Source: Paenibacillus wynnii
GTDB lineage: Bacteria > Bacillota > Bacilli > Paenibacillales > Paenibacillaceae
Assembly (NCBI RefSeq): GCF_000757885.1
Contig: NZ_JQCR01000002.1
Location: forward strand, 2,108,001-2,172,000
Length of the DNA stretch: 64,000 nucleotides
Direction: 5' to 3'
Below are positions 51,756-59,543 of this stretch, one piece after another. Position numbers and translations under genes: made by a program. The notes beneath the pieces were generated by a model that was not told where the DNA came from, did not search any database, and was given only the letters and a program-made list of their open reading frames with translations. The stretch's first letter is position 1. Each line of letters begins with the position of its first letter.

Positions 51756-52510
51756 AAGTCCGAAATGTATCCAAGCGTTATGGCGGAACAACCGTTGTTG
51801 ATAATGTGTCCTTGACCATTGCTAAAGGTAAAATAACTTCCTTCATAGGCCCGAACGGAGCGGGTAAAAGTACATTGCTCTCCATGATCAGCCGTCTCAT
51901 TACTAAAGATGAGGGTCAGGTGCTCATCGAAGGCAAGGAAATAGGGACCTGTAACAGCAAAGATCTTGCCCGTAAAATATCGGTGCTGAAGCAGTCCAAT
52001 CATATCAATGTAAGACTTACGGTACAGGAGCTGGTATCCTTCGGCAGGTTCCCTTATTCACAGGGAAGACTGACGCCTGAAGACCGGGTTCAGATTAGTG
52101 AAGCTATTTCCTTCATGGAGCTTACAGAGATGCAGGATAAATACATTGACCAACTTAGCGGCGGTCAGCGGCAGCGGGCTTACATCGCAATGGTGATGGC
52201 TCAGGATACCGACTATATTCTGCTGGATGAACCGCTTAATAATCTGGATATGAAGCACTCCGTGCAGATTATGAAAGTACTCCGACGGCTGGTGGATGAA
52301 AGAGGCAAGACGGTTGTGCTGGTCATCCACGATATCAACTTCGCCTCCTGTTATTCCGATTACATTGTTGCGCTCAAGAATGGGCGGATTATAAGAGAAG
52401 GAACTGTAGATGAGATTATCGATTCGGCTGTTCTTGGAGATGTGTATGATATGGACATTCCCATTGAAAACTTTGGCGGGAAAAAGATAGGCGTTTATTT
52501 TGGAACTTAG
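51749..52510 (+). CDS. yclP: siderophore ABC transporter ATP-binding protein (YclP-like)
   Basis: 253 residues, GTG start behind AAAGGAGAAC. Walker A GPNGAGKST (34-42), signature LSGGQRQR (136-143), Walker B YILLDEPLNNLD, switch His in LVIHDIN. Same subgroup as FecE/FhuC. Energises the YclN/YclO channel. Confidence 0.9.
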   Translation: MVEVRNVSKRYGGTTVVDNVSLTIAKGKITSFIGPNGAGKSTLLSMISRLITKDEGQVLIEGKEIGTCNSKDLARKISVLKQSNHINVRLTVQELVSFGRFPYSQGRLTPEDRVQISEAISFMELTEMQDKYIDQLSGGQRQRAYIAMVMAQDTDYILLDEPLNNLDMKHSVQIMKVLRRLVDERGKTVVLVIHDINFASCYSDYIVALKNGRIIREGTVDEIIDSAVLGDVYDMDIPIENFGGKKIGVYFGT

Positions 52511-52634
52511 TAAATTCGCAGCCTCCTTTGGTAAATTATTATGACGCGGTTGCAGGAAGTGTAAAGGCGCCAGCTTCCCGCGATCAGCAATTATAATTTA
52601 AATAGCTTTACTATTAAATTTAGGGGTGAATATA

Positions 52635-53654
52635 TTGAAGAAGAATATACTTATTACGGTTATGGCTCTATTCATGGTAGTTGCTCTAGCAGCCTGTGGA
52701 AATAATAAGGCTGCAACGTCAGGCAACAATACATCAGCTAACAACGCTTCAGAGACAGTGCAGCCGTCTGCTGAACCCACTGTTGCACCGACTACTGAAC
52801 CGACTGAGCTTACGTTCAAGCATGCTTTGGGAGAGACTATTGTTCAGAAAAATCCGCAGAAGGTTGTTGTATTCGATTTTGGCTCCCTTGACACACTGGA
52901 TAAGCTGGGTGTAGAAATTGCTGCCTTACCTAAAGGAAGTATTCCTTCTTATCTATCCAAATACAGCGATGCTAAATACGAGGATATTGGAGATTTGTTC
53001 GAACCCGATTTCGAAAAAATAAACAGTCTTTCACCTGATCTAATTATTATTTCTGCCAGACAGCAGGAGATTTACGAAGAGCTTAGTAAGATTGCTCCAA
53101 CCTTATATGTGGCTGTGGATAATGCCAACTACATGCAGTCCTTTTCAGGAAATGTGAAGACGCTTGGTGAAATTTTCGGGAAAGAAACCGAAGTCGATGC
53201 AGAACTGGCTACGATTAACGCAGATATCCAAAAGCTGCATGATACAGCTTCAGCGACCGGTAAGAAAGCCCTTATTGTTCTGGCTAATGAAGGCAAGATC
53301 AGTGCCTATGGTACAGGCTCCCGCTTTGGTGTCATTCATGATGTGTTTGGATTTACACCTGCGGATGCCAAAATTGAAGTGTCGAATCATGGACAAAGCG
53401 TGTCCTATGAATACGTGTTGGAGAAGAACCCAGATTATTTGTTCGTTATTGACAGAGGTGCTGTGGTGAAAAGTGAGAACGGTCAGGCATCACCGGCAAA
53501 AGAGGCGGTCGAGAACGATCTGGTGAAGAAAACCAATGCTTTTAAAGAAGGCAAAATCGTCTATCTGGACCCTAACTATTGGTATCTATCCGGCGGCGGC
53601 CTTGTTTCCGTTAGCGAAATGATTAAGGAAGCTCAAAGTATTGTAGCGGAATAA
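52635..53654 (+). CDS. yclQ: siderophore-binding lipoprotein (YclQ-like)
   Basis: Start TTG 52635 lies 7 bases after AGGGGTG; a GTG at 52626 overlaps the RBS. Lipobox VALAAC gives C21. The protein has the YclQ pattern: FKHALGETIVQKNPQKVVVF, DLFEPDFEKINSLSPDLII, ISAYGTGSRFGVIHD and LDPNYWYLSGGGL. YclQ binds petrobactin and its precursors in B. subtilis. A terminator follows, ending the operon. Confidence 0.88.
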   Translation: MKKNILITVMALFMVVALAACGNNKAATSGNNTSANNASETVQPSAEPTVAPTTEPTELTFKHALGETIVQKNPQKVVVFDFGSLDTLDKLGVEIAALPKGSIPSYLSKYSDAKYEDIGDLFEPDFEKINSLSPDLIIISARQQEIYEELSKIAPTLYVAVDNANYMQSFSGNVKTLGEIFGKETEVDAELATINADIQKLHDTASATGKKALIVLANEGKISAYGTGSRFGVIHDVFGFTPADAKIEVSNHGQSVSYEYVLEKNPDYLFVIDRGAVVKSENGQASPAKEAVENDLVKKTNAFKEGKIVYLDPNYWYLSGGGLVSVSEMIKEAQSIVAE

Positions 53655-53685
53655 TCATAGAATATAGAATGAATTCAATTTACGA

Positions 53686-53719
53686 ACCCTTAGGCAGATG
53701 GTTGCCTGAGGGTATTTTT
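53686..53719 (+). terminator. terminator of the yclNOPQ-type operon
   Basis: ACCCTTAGGCA and TGCCTGAGGGT form an 11-bp stem with one mismatch, followed by ATTTTTG. Confidence 0.85.
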
Positions 53720-53843
53720 GTAGAGGAGGGAAGGAACGCCTTCAATATTGAACAGAGCATAAGTTCTTCGGCACTGGAGACGTTGAGGCTCTAAATGGTA
53801 TAATTTCTTTATTAGGCAGATAGTATCGCACTAGGAGGCGGAA

Positions 53844-54749
53844 ATGTTGAGAGATGATCTTTTGGATCAACTGGGTTCGTGGCATGAAGAAGATGAATAT
53901 CAAGAAATAATAGATGCGATTATGGAGATTCCTCCGGGAGACAGGGATTATGTGCTGACTAGTCATTTGGGTCGAGCGTTGAATAACCTCGGACGTTATG
54001 AAGATGGGCTTGAACAGTTTTTGACCATTGCAGAAGAGGGCAAGGAAGATCCGCTCTGGCATTACCGCATCGGGGTTTCCTATTACTATCTGGAGCAATA
54101 TGATCAAGCCCTAAAAGAATTTAAAATGGCTGATAAACTGGAACCCGATGACGAGGATACCTTGGAGTTCATAGATTGGTGCCGGCGTGAAAAAGCTAAG
54201 AAACCTGCAAAAGTAGTAAAAGCAGCAATAGCAGCGTTCGATTCTTCAAACTTTTGGAATGACAGTGAGGATGCGTTAGAACAATACGTTTCTGAACCGC
54301 CCACACCTGAGTTAATTGCATCCGTTGAGGAAGAGCTGGTGTTTAAACTGCCCGCTTTTTATATTGATATGATGAAGTTACATAATGGGGGTATTCCTAA
54401 CAATACGCATTACCCTATAGAGGGAGATGCTTCCGGGGCAAAAAGCCATATTTCGGTTTCAGGTATCCTAGGCATTGGGCGAGAAAAGAGTCTTTCGTTA
54501 TGCGGAGATCTTGGCAGCCGGTATAGGATTGAAAATGGGGGTTATCCCGAATTTGGTGTGGTTATTTGTGATTGTTCTTCAGAGCATGAGGTAGTGATGC
54601 TGGATTATCGTTCATGCGGCAATGATGGTGAGCCAGAGGTTGTTCATGTGGACCGGGAGAATAATTATAAGATTACCTACTTGGCCAAAAACTTTGAGAC
54701 CTTTATTCGCGGATTAGTGAATGAGGAGACTTACGTTACCAAGCAATAG
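53844..54749 (+). CDS. TPR protein with C-terminal SMI1/KNR4 (SUKH) domain
   Basis: 301 residues, ATG behind CTAGGAGGCGG. The first ~105 residues are TPR helices (SWHEEDEYQEIIDAIMEIPP, ALNNLGRYEDGLEQFLTIAE, YYYLEQYDQALKEFKMA). A linker of Lys/Ala helix leads to a SUKH domain: TPELIASVEEELVFKLPAFY, YIDMMKLHNGG, GIGREKSLS, and PEFGVVICDCSSEHEVVMLD. Probably an immunity or adaptor protein; a truncated paralogue lies at 27008. No toxin gene is adjacent. Confidence 0.85.
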   Translation: MLRDDLLDQLGSWHEEDEYQEIIDAIMEIPPGDRDYVLTSHLGRALNNLGRYEDGLEQFLTIAEEGKEDPLWHYRIGVSYYYLEQYDQALKEFKMADKLEPDDEDTLEFIDWCRREKAKKPAKVVKAAIAAFDSSNFWNDSEDALEQYVSEPPTPELIASVEEELVFKLPAFYIDMMKLHNGGIPNNTHYPIEGDASGAKSHISVSGILGIGREKSLSLCGDLGSRYRIENGGYPEFGVVICDCSSEHEVVMLDYRSCGNDGEPEVVHVDRENNYKITYLAKNFETFIRGLVNEETYVTKQ

Positions 54750-54767
54750 AAGAATGGATGAAAGTCT

Positions 54768-54798
54768 AAAAGGACACCTGACATGGTGTCCTTTTTTT
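54768..54798. terminator. terminator between convergent genes
   Basis: AAAGGACACC-TGACAT-GGTGTCCTTT with a T7 tail. Confidence 0.88.
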
Positions 54799-54800
54799 CT

Positions 54801-55154
54801 TTACCGATTCGTTTTGTTCGCAGTATGTTTCTTACCCCACTCTCCCATACTCTCCAGTATGGGTATAAAACTTTCACCTGCATCTGTCAGGGAATACTCC
54901 ACTTTTGGAGGAACTTCTGCATATACCTTCCTAAGTATCATTTGATCTGCTTCTAATTCCCTCAGTTGATGGGTCAGTATCCCTTTTGAAATTCCAGGCA
55001 CCAATCTTTGAAGCTCCCCAAATCTTCGGGTCTGCCTCAAATGCCATAGAATAATTATTTTCCACTTTCCTGCAATTACATTTTGGGTATCAGTGACGGG
55101 GCAAACCTCTATTTGTTCCACTGGAATTTCGCCCTCAAATGAAGTCCGAGCCAT
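54801..55154 (-). CDS. HxlR-family transcriptional regulator
   Basis: 117 residues. [20 protein letters not shown] carries the family's C-P-V/I-x(4-8)-G-K-W pattern with a conserved N-terminal Cys (about residue 18), as in redox-sensing YodB/HypR/Qor[21 protein letters not shown] and [12 protein letters not shown] complete the winged helix. It is divergent from the NmrA/QorB-type reductase at 55553, the usual target of such Cys-switch repressors. Direct repeats of GTGACTA upstream (about 55191 and 55211) may be part of its operator. Confidence 0.88.
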   Translation of the reverse strand: MARTSFEGEIPVEQIEVCPVTDTQNVIAGKWKIIILWHLRQTRRFGELQRLVPGISKGILTHQLRELEADQMILRKVYAEVPPKVEYSLTDAGESFIPILESMGEWGKKHTANKTNR

Positions 55155-55316
55155 AATAAACCCCCTCTCTTCCTAATGGTACTGTTTTTGTGACTATGTT
55201 ATAAAACAGTGACTACTTACAAATATACAACTACTATAATAATATAAGAGTATCGTTAAATATCAAGCCTTATAAGGTGAACAAAAGAAAATAACAATGA
55301 GCGAAAAGGAACGAGG

Positions 55317-55470
55317 GAAGTTTGGAACTGTAGGAGCGATAGCGACCGCCCGAAAGCTTTCCGTAGGAAAGCTCGCTTCGAAAGCATTAGCTGTATCCGG
55401 ATTTCAACCGCTAAAAGCGGGTTAAATCAAAAAAATCTGGATACAACAGCGGCCGGAAGTCCAAATCTTC
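55317..55470. repeat. ~154-bp palindromic intergenic repeat
   Basis: GAAGTTTGGAACT at the left is complementary to AAGTCCAAATCTTC at the right, and inside it CTGTATCCGGATTT pairs with AAAATCTGGATACAACAG; further small hairpins (GAAAGCTTTCCGTAGGAAAGC) fill the centre. It explains most of the 55155-55552 gap. It resembles large imperfect palindromes that recur between Paenibacillus genes, from memory; only one copy is in this window. Confidence 0.5.
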
Positions 55471-55552
55471 ACGGTAGTGACGCCTGAGCCAGCCATAAGT
55501 TAATATCTTAATTCATCGTATATAACAATTTATTTATAGGAGGATATACAAT

Positions 55553-56425
55553 ATGTCTAAAATCGTGGTTACTGCAGCAACAGGAGAATTGGGTCAATTG
55601 GTGGTTAAACATTTGCTTGAGAAAGTCCCTGCCAGCCAAATCGCTGTTAGTATTCGAAATGTTGAAAAAGCATCCGCTTTAGCTGAATTAGGGGTAGAAA
55701 TTCGTTATAGTGATTTCGATGATCCGGCATCGATGGAAAAGGCTTTTGCAGGAGCTTCAAAACTCTTGTTGATTTCAACGCCGCAAGATGAGTCCATCAG
55801 CCGCATTCGTAAACACGTGTCTGCCATTGAGGCCGCTAGAAAAGCTGGGGTTAAACATATTATCTACACCAGTTTTGCATTTGCGGATGTGGATGCTTTT
55901 GCTCCTTTGGCTAATGTACATTTAGCAACGGAATATAGCCTCCAGGCTAGTGAAATACCAACGACTATTCTACGCAACACATGGTATCAAGAATTGCATG
56001 TGAATCCTAGCCTTCAAACCTACATTGAGGGTGGAGTAATCATTAATTCTGCAGGAGAAGGCAAAATTAACACCGCAACACGCGATGACTTAGCTCTAGC
56101 TACTGCAGTTGTACTTACTGAAGAAGGACATGAAAATCAGGTGTATGAGCTGGCTTCTTCACAATCTTGGAGTTATCCAGACTTAGCAGAGATATTATCG
56201 AAGGTATCCGGTAAAAATGTTTCTTACCAAGCCGTTTCAGATGCTGAATCTTTAGAAGGTATGATTAAGGCGGGATTGCCTGAGGGGCTTGCACAGTTCT
56301 TAGTGGCCATCGATAGTAAAATGGCTGCCGGAACGGAAGGACACACCTCCACAGACCTCGAAAAACTAATTGGCAAAAAACCTACTTCCATTCAGGAAAG
56401 TATTACTCAATGGTTTGTTTCATAA
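55553..56425 (+). CDS. NmrA/QorB-type NAD(P)H-dependent reductase
   Basis: 290 residues. Rossmann start VVTAATGELGQLVVKHL with the atypical GxxGxxG, NVEKA in the cofactor-phosphate region, and VKHIIYTSFAFADVD. Similar to QorB/YtfG NADPH:quinone oxidoreductases. With a divergent Cys-containing HxlR gene it forms the QorR-QorB-type pair known in other bacteria, so it likely detoxifies quinones or other electrophiles. RBS AGGAGGAT. Confidence 0.85.
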   Translation: MSKIVVTAATGELGQLVVKHLLEKVPASQIAVSIRNVEKASALAELGVEIRYSDFDDPASMEKAFAGASKLLLISTPQDESISRIRKHVSAIEAARKAGVKHIIYTSFAFADVDAFAPLANVHLATEYSLQASEIPTTILRNTWYQELHVNPSLQTYIEGGVIINSAGEGKINTATRDDLALATAVVLTEEGHENQVYELASSQSWSYPDLAEILSKVSGKNVSYQAVSDAESLEGMIKAGLPEGLAQFLVAIDSKMAAGTEGHTSTDLEKLIGKKPTSIQESITQWFVS

Positions 56426-56625
56426 ATAATAAATAGGGGGTTCCAAACCATGAAAATGGCTCTGGGATCCCCTTTTTTCGTTAAAGATGACACTATAAAC
56501 CCTTTAAGCCTCGATGTTATTCGAAATTTAGCTCGATTATATATTTAAGTAGCTTAATGTTTTATAATAAGTCTAAAACATGGTATATATTCTTTATTTG
56601 TAACCGGCCGAAAGGAAAGTGTCTC

Positions 56626-57864
56626 TTGTTTGAAACGTTACTTTTGAATTTCTTGTTTATGTTGTTTCCAGTATTAATCGTTCTCATTTTCTTTGAAAAT
56701 AGGCCACTCTCCTATAATGGGAAGATTCTTGTTTTACTATCCGCAGTGACGATGATCCTTTGTATTGCCAAACCTATAAAACTTGAAATGGGATTTATTT
56801 TTGATTTAAGATACATCCCATTTATTATCGTGGCTCTTTATGGGGGTTACAAGAATGTACTCCCGTTATATTTGATATTAAATATTTACCGGTTTTATTT
56901 AGGTGGGGGCGGAGCGGTTCAATCCTTTCTATTTTCGACGGCTGTAGTGATCTTGGTACCCTTACTCAGTAAAAGGTTTATAAAATTAAATCCCAGAAAT
57001 CGAATCATATGCGCAACTGCTGTTTCTTTTCTAACCATGGGATCTTATCTGATTATACTGAGTATTATTATGGGGACTTTAGACAGGAAATTCTGGATAC
57101 TCACCTTCAATGTATTAACGACTTGTGTTGGGGTGATGAGCATCATTATGATTTTTATAGAGCAGATCATTGCCAATATCAAAAATCGCGACCGGATTCT
57201 ACATTCGGAAAGATTAAATGTTGTCAGTGAGTTAGCAGCTAGTGTCTCACACGAAATAAGAAATCCACTCACGGTAACCAGCGGGTTTCTACAGCTATTA
57301 AATAAATCCAAAACGTTAACACCTGAGGAAAAAGGATATGTGGAATTATCTTTACTAGAACTTAACCGCGCGGAGAAAATAGTGAGCGATTATCTCTCCT
57401 TTGCCAAGCCGCAGTCTGAGAATATGGTTTATTCCAACATGAGAGAGGAATCAGAGTACACCAAAAATATCATTATGCCTTATGCCTCCATTCATAATGT
57501 CGAGGTGCAATTTGGTTTCGATAACACGTTGAATAAAGACTATGACAGGAACCAAATCCAGCAATGTCTAATTAATTTGTATAAGAACGGTATTGAGGCG
57601 ATGAGAGAAAAGGGCGGCGGTACTCTTTTTATCGATATAACGGAGAGTAAGCAAAATATTATTATCAGCATCCAAGACACTGGCATTGGAATGACAAGGG
57701 AAGAAATATCACGTCTAGGTAAGCCCTATTATTCTACAAAAGAAGAAGGAACGGGCCTTGGTATGCTCATGGCCTACAGTGCAATCAATAAAGTCAAAGG
57801 GAATATCGAAGTCGATAGTGAAAAAGGGAAGGGTACAACATTCCTCATCACAATCCCTACTTAA
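56626..57864 (+). CDS. KinB-like sporulation sensor histidine kinase
   Basis: TTG 56626 is the best start, placed behind GAAAGGAAAG and leading directly into the first membrane helix; an upstream ATG (56557) would add 23 residues without an RBS. Six or so helices occupy the first ~185 residues with the 5TM-LYT-type segment (FIFDLRYIPFIIVALYGGYK). Then H209 in AASVSHEIRNPLTVTSGFLQ, the N-box QCLINLYKNGIEAM, and DTGIGM and GTGLGM. Members phosphorylate Spo0F in the sporulation phosphorelay. No regulator gene is adjacent, as expected for an orphan phosphorelay kinase. Confidence 0.8.
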   Translation: MFETLLLNFLFMLFPVLIVLIFFENRPLSYNGKILVLLSAVTMILCIAKPIKLEMGFIFDLRYIPFIIVALYGGYKNVLPLYLILNIYRFYLGGGGAVQSFLFSTAVVILVPLLSKRFIKLNPRNRIICATAVSFLTMGSYLIILSIIMGTLDRKFWILTFNVLTTCVGVMSIIMIFIEQIIANIKNRDRILHSERLNVVSELAASVSHEIRNPLTVTSGFLQLLNKSKTLTPEEKGYVELSLLELNRAEKIVSDYLSFAKPQSENMVYSNMREESEYTKNIIMPYASIHNVEVQFGFDNTLNKDYDRNQIQQCLINLYKNGIEAMREKGGGTLFIDITESKQNIIISIQDTGIGMTREEISRLGKPYYSTKEEGTGLGMLMAYSAINKVKGNIEVDSEKGKGTTFLITIPT

Positions 57865-57886
57865 TCATCCTATTATGTTCAGACGA

Positions 57887-57914
57887 AAGGGCACCCGGAG
57901 GGGTGCCCTTATTT
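57887..57914. terminator. terminator between convergent genes
   Basis: AAGGGCACCC-GGAG-GGGTGCCCTT, perfect 10-bp stem, followed by ATTT. Confidence 0.85.
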
Positions 57915-57967
57915 GCGTCCTATAGATACTAGCCTGAACCTATAGAGGTTGAATTTGCGGTAAGTTT

Positions 57968-59377
57968 TCAGTTTCCACCCGAGACCGTTAGTTTCCCCAG
58001 CAAAAAACGTCCATCCGGTTGACGGCCATTGATGGCGAAATCGACGCCCGGCTTTCCAGTGCTTGGATCGAGAATGGCGGCTTGTAAGGTGTACTGGCCG
58101 GGTGTCAGTCGTTTGGGTAGCTTCAGAAAGACGGTGGCGGGGGTAGTTCCGGGCAGCCACTTACGGATGTCTGTCGAGCTGCTTACAGAAGCCAGAGTAT
58201 TCCCCTGTGTATCAGCCAATGATATTTCAAGAGGCCATTTGAAATAGAAGGGCGCCGTGCCGCGGTTGGCAATAAGCAGTCTAACATGCACTGTCCCTCC
58301 GGGTATGATCTCCTTTTCGTATACCGCCTTCTGTATGACAAAGCGGTAGCCGATTGTCCGCAGAAAACGATCTATATTGGCTTGAAGCATCCCTCCTTGC
58401 TCTTCATTCCATGGAGCAGAGGGGCCTAGCCAGGAAACATGGGTAAGTTTAGCCTGCAAAATCGATTCATCAATGGTTGAATCCTGGAGATAGGCTTTTG
58501 GATCCGAAAATTCCCCTCCGCTGGGTGAGGTCGTCCAGAAATTGCGCATTGCCGGCTCCTCGTCCTGCGTCAGCCACGAAGTATATCCCTTGGTGAACCA
58601 GCTTAAAAAACCGTCAATCGTGGCATTATGTTTGCCGAAGGCATCGTTATATAATCCCATTCCGTAACGCGAAGCAGCTAGGGTTGGGCGGCGCATTAGC
58701 ATCTGTTTTCCGGTAAAGGAACGTACATAATGCTCGACGTACTGATCAGTGATACTTCGAGATGGAAAAGGGATATAACCGGGTTCAGAATCCATCGTAT
58801 GCCATTCTCCCCAATGGCCGATACTTCCGAGCTGGATGAATGCAACAAAGGGATCGCTGTTGTAATGCTCGGCCAGCGCGGCAATCAACTTCTTATGGGA
58901 TGCAATCAGCACTGTATTGGAATAGTCGGGGCTGAAACCCTTGCCATAAGTCAGATCGTACCAGGTGCCCGTTTTGTTGATTTTCTCGTACAGCCAGTCC
59001 GGAATATCCATATGGCTTTCTTCCCCAGGGTAATCCAGCACAACTCGAAGCACGATACGGGCGCCTTGGTCTTTCCAATGATCGAAATGGAATTTTTCTT
59101 CCAAACCGGCGAAATCGTAGCTGCCCTCCTCAGGTTCCAAATCTCTCCAAATTAAATTGGCATGAACGAGAGAAATCTTTTGCTTGACCCTTTGGGGGTC
59201 ACGAGCATCAGCTACAAAACCGATATATGGATTATTAAGCACCGCTTGCGTTTCGGTGGGGTAGTTTACGGCCATGGCAGGTGCAGCTTTTCCTACGGAA
59301 CCCGATCCCCCGCAGAAAAGAAGAAGGGCACATATCTGTATTAATTTGGCGGTCAACCCCTGTGGTTTTTTTAGCAT
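57968..59377 (-). CDS. secreted DUF4832-type protein with TIM-barrel-like N-terminal domain
   Basis: 469 residues with a signal peptide (ending near GKAAPAMA). Residues ~40-330 have glycoside-hydrolase-like phrasing: NPYIGFVADARDP, ARIVLRVVLDYPGE, SNTVLIASHKKLIAALAEHY, FIQLGSIGHWGEWHT (an acid/base-like W-G-E-W) and FLSWFTKGYTSWL. The C-terminal ~110 residues form a beta-sandwich (VHVRLLIANRGTAPFYFKW). This combination matches the DUF4832 family from memory. Being divergent from the pel-type genes with 166 bp between, it may cleave or modify exopolysaccharide. Activity is not established. Confidence 0.65.
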   Translation of the reverse strand: MLKKPQGLTAKLIQICALLLFCGGSGSVGKAAPAMAVNYPTETQAVLNNPYIGFVADARDPQRVKQKISLVHANLIWRDLEPEEGSYDFAGLEEKFHFDHWKDQGARIVLRVVLDYPGEESHMDIPDWLYEKINKTGTWYDLTYGKGFSPDYSNTVLIASHKKLIAALAEHYNSDPFVAFIQLGSIGHWGEWHTMDSEPGYIPFPSRSITDQYVEHYVRSFTGKQMLMRRPTLAASRYGMGLYNDAFGKHNATIDGFLSWFTKGYTSWLTQDEEPAMRNFWTTSPSGGEFSDPKAYLQDSTIDESILQAKLTHVSWLGPSAPWNEEQGGMLQANIDRFLRTIGYRFVIQKAVYEKEIIPGGTVHVRLLIANRGTAPFYFKWPLEISLADTQGNTLASVSSSTDIRKWLPGTTPATVFLKLPKRLTPGQYTLQAAILDPSTGKPGVDFAINGRQPDGRFLLGKLTVSGGN

Positions 59378-59543
59378 AGCAGTCTACCTTTCTCTTGCTT
59401 TTTTGACTTTTTCCGCTACTTTTCATCTGGTTCAAAAGTCCTTAGTCCTGTATAATGATAGACCGTAGGGCTCCTAAGACTATTAAAACACACCCAGACC
59501 TATGTGCTAATGAGTTACATCAAAGACAGAACGGAGGGCAGCT

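Noticed and set aside
59378..59543. c-di-GMP riboswitch ahead of the pel-type operon
   Set aside because: None of the conserved aptamer strings is present; only a possible -10 (TATAAT near 59451) and weak inverted repeats are seen.
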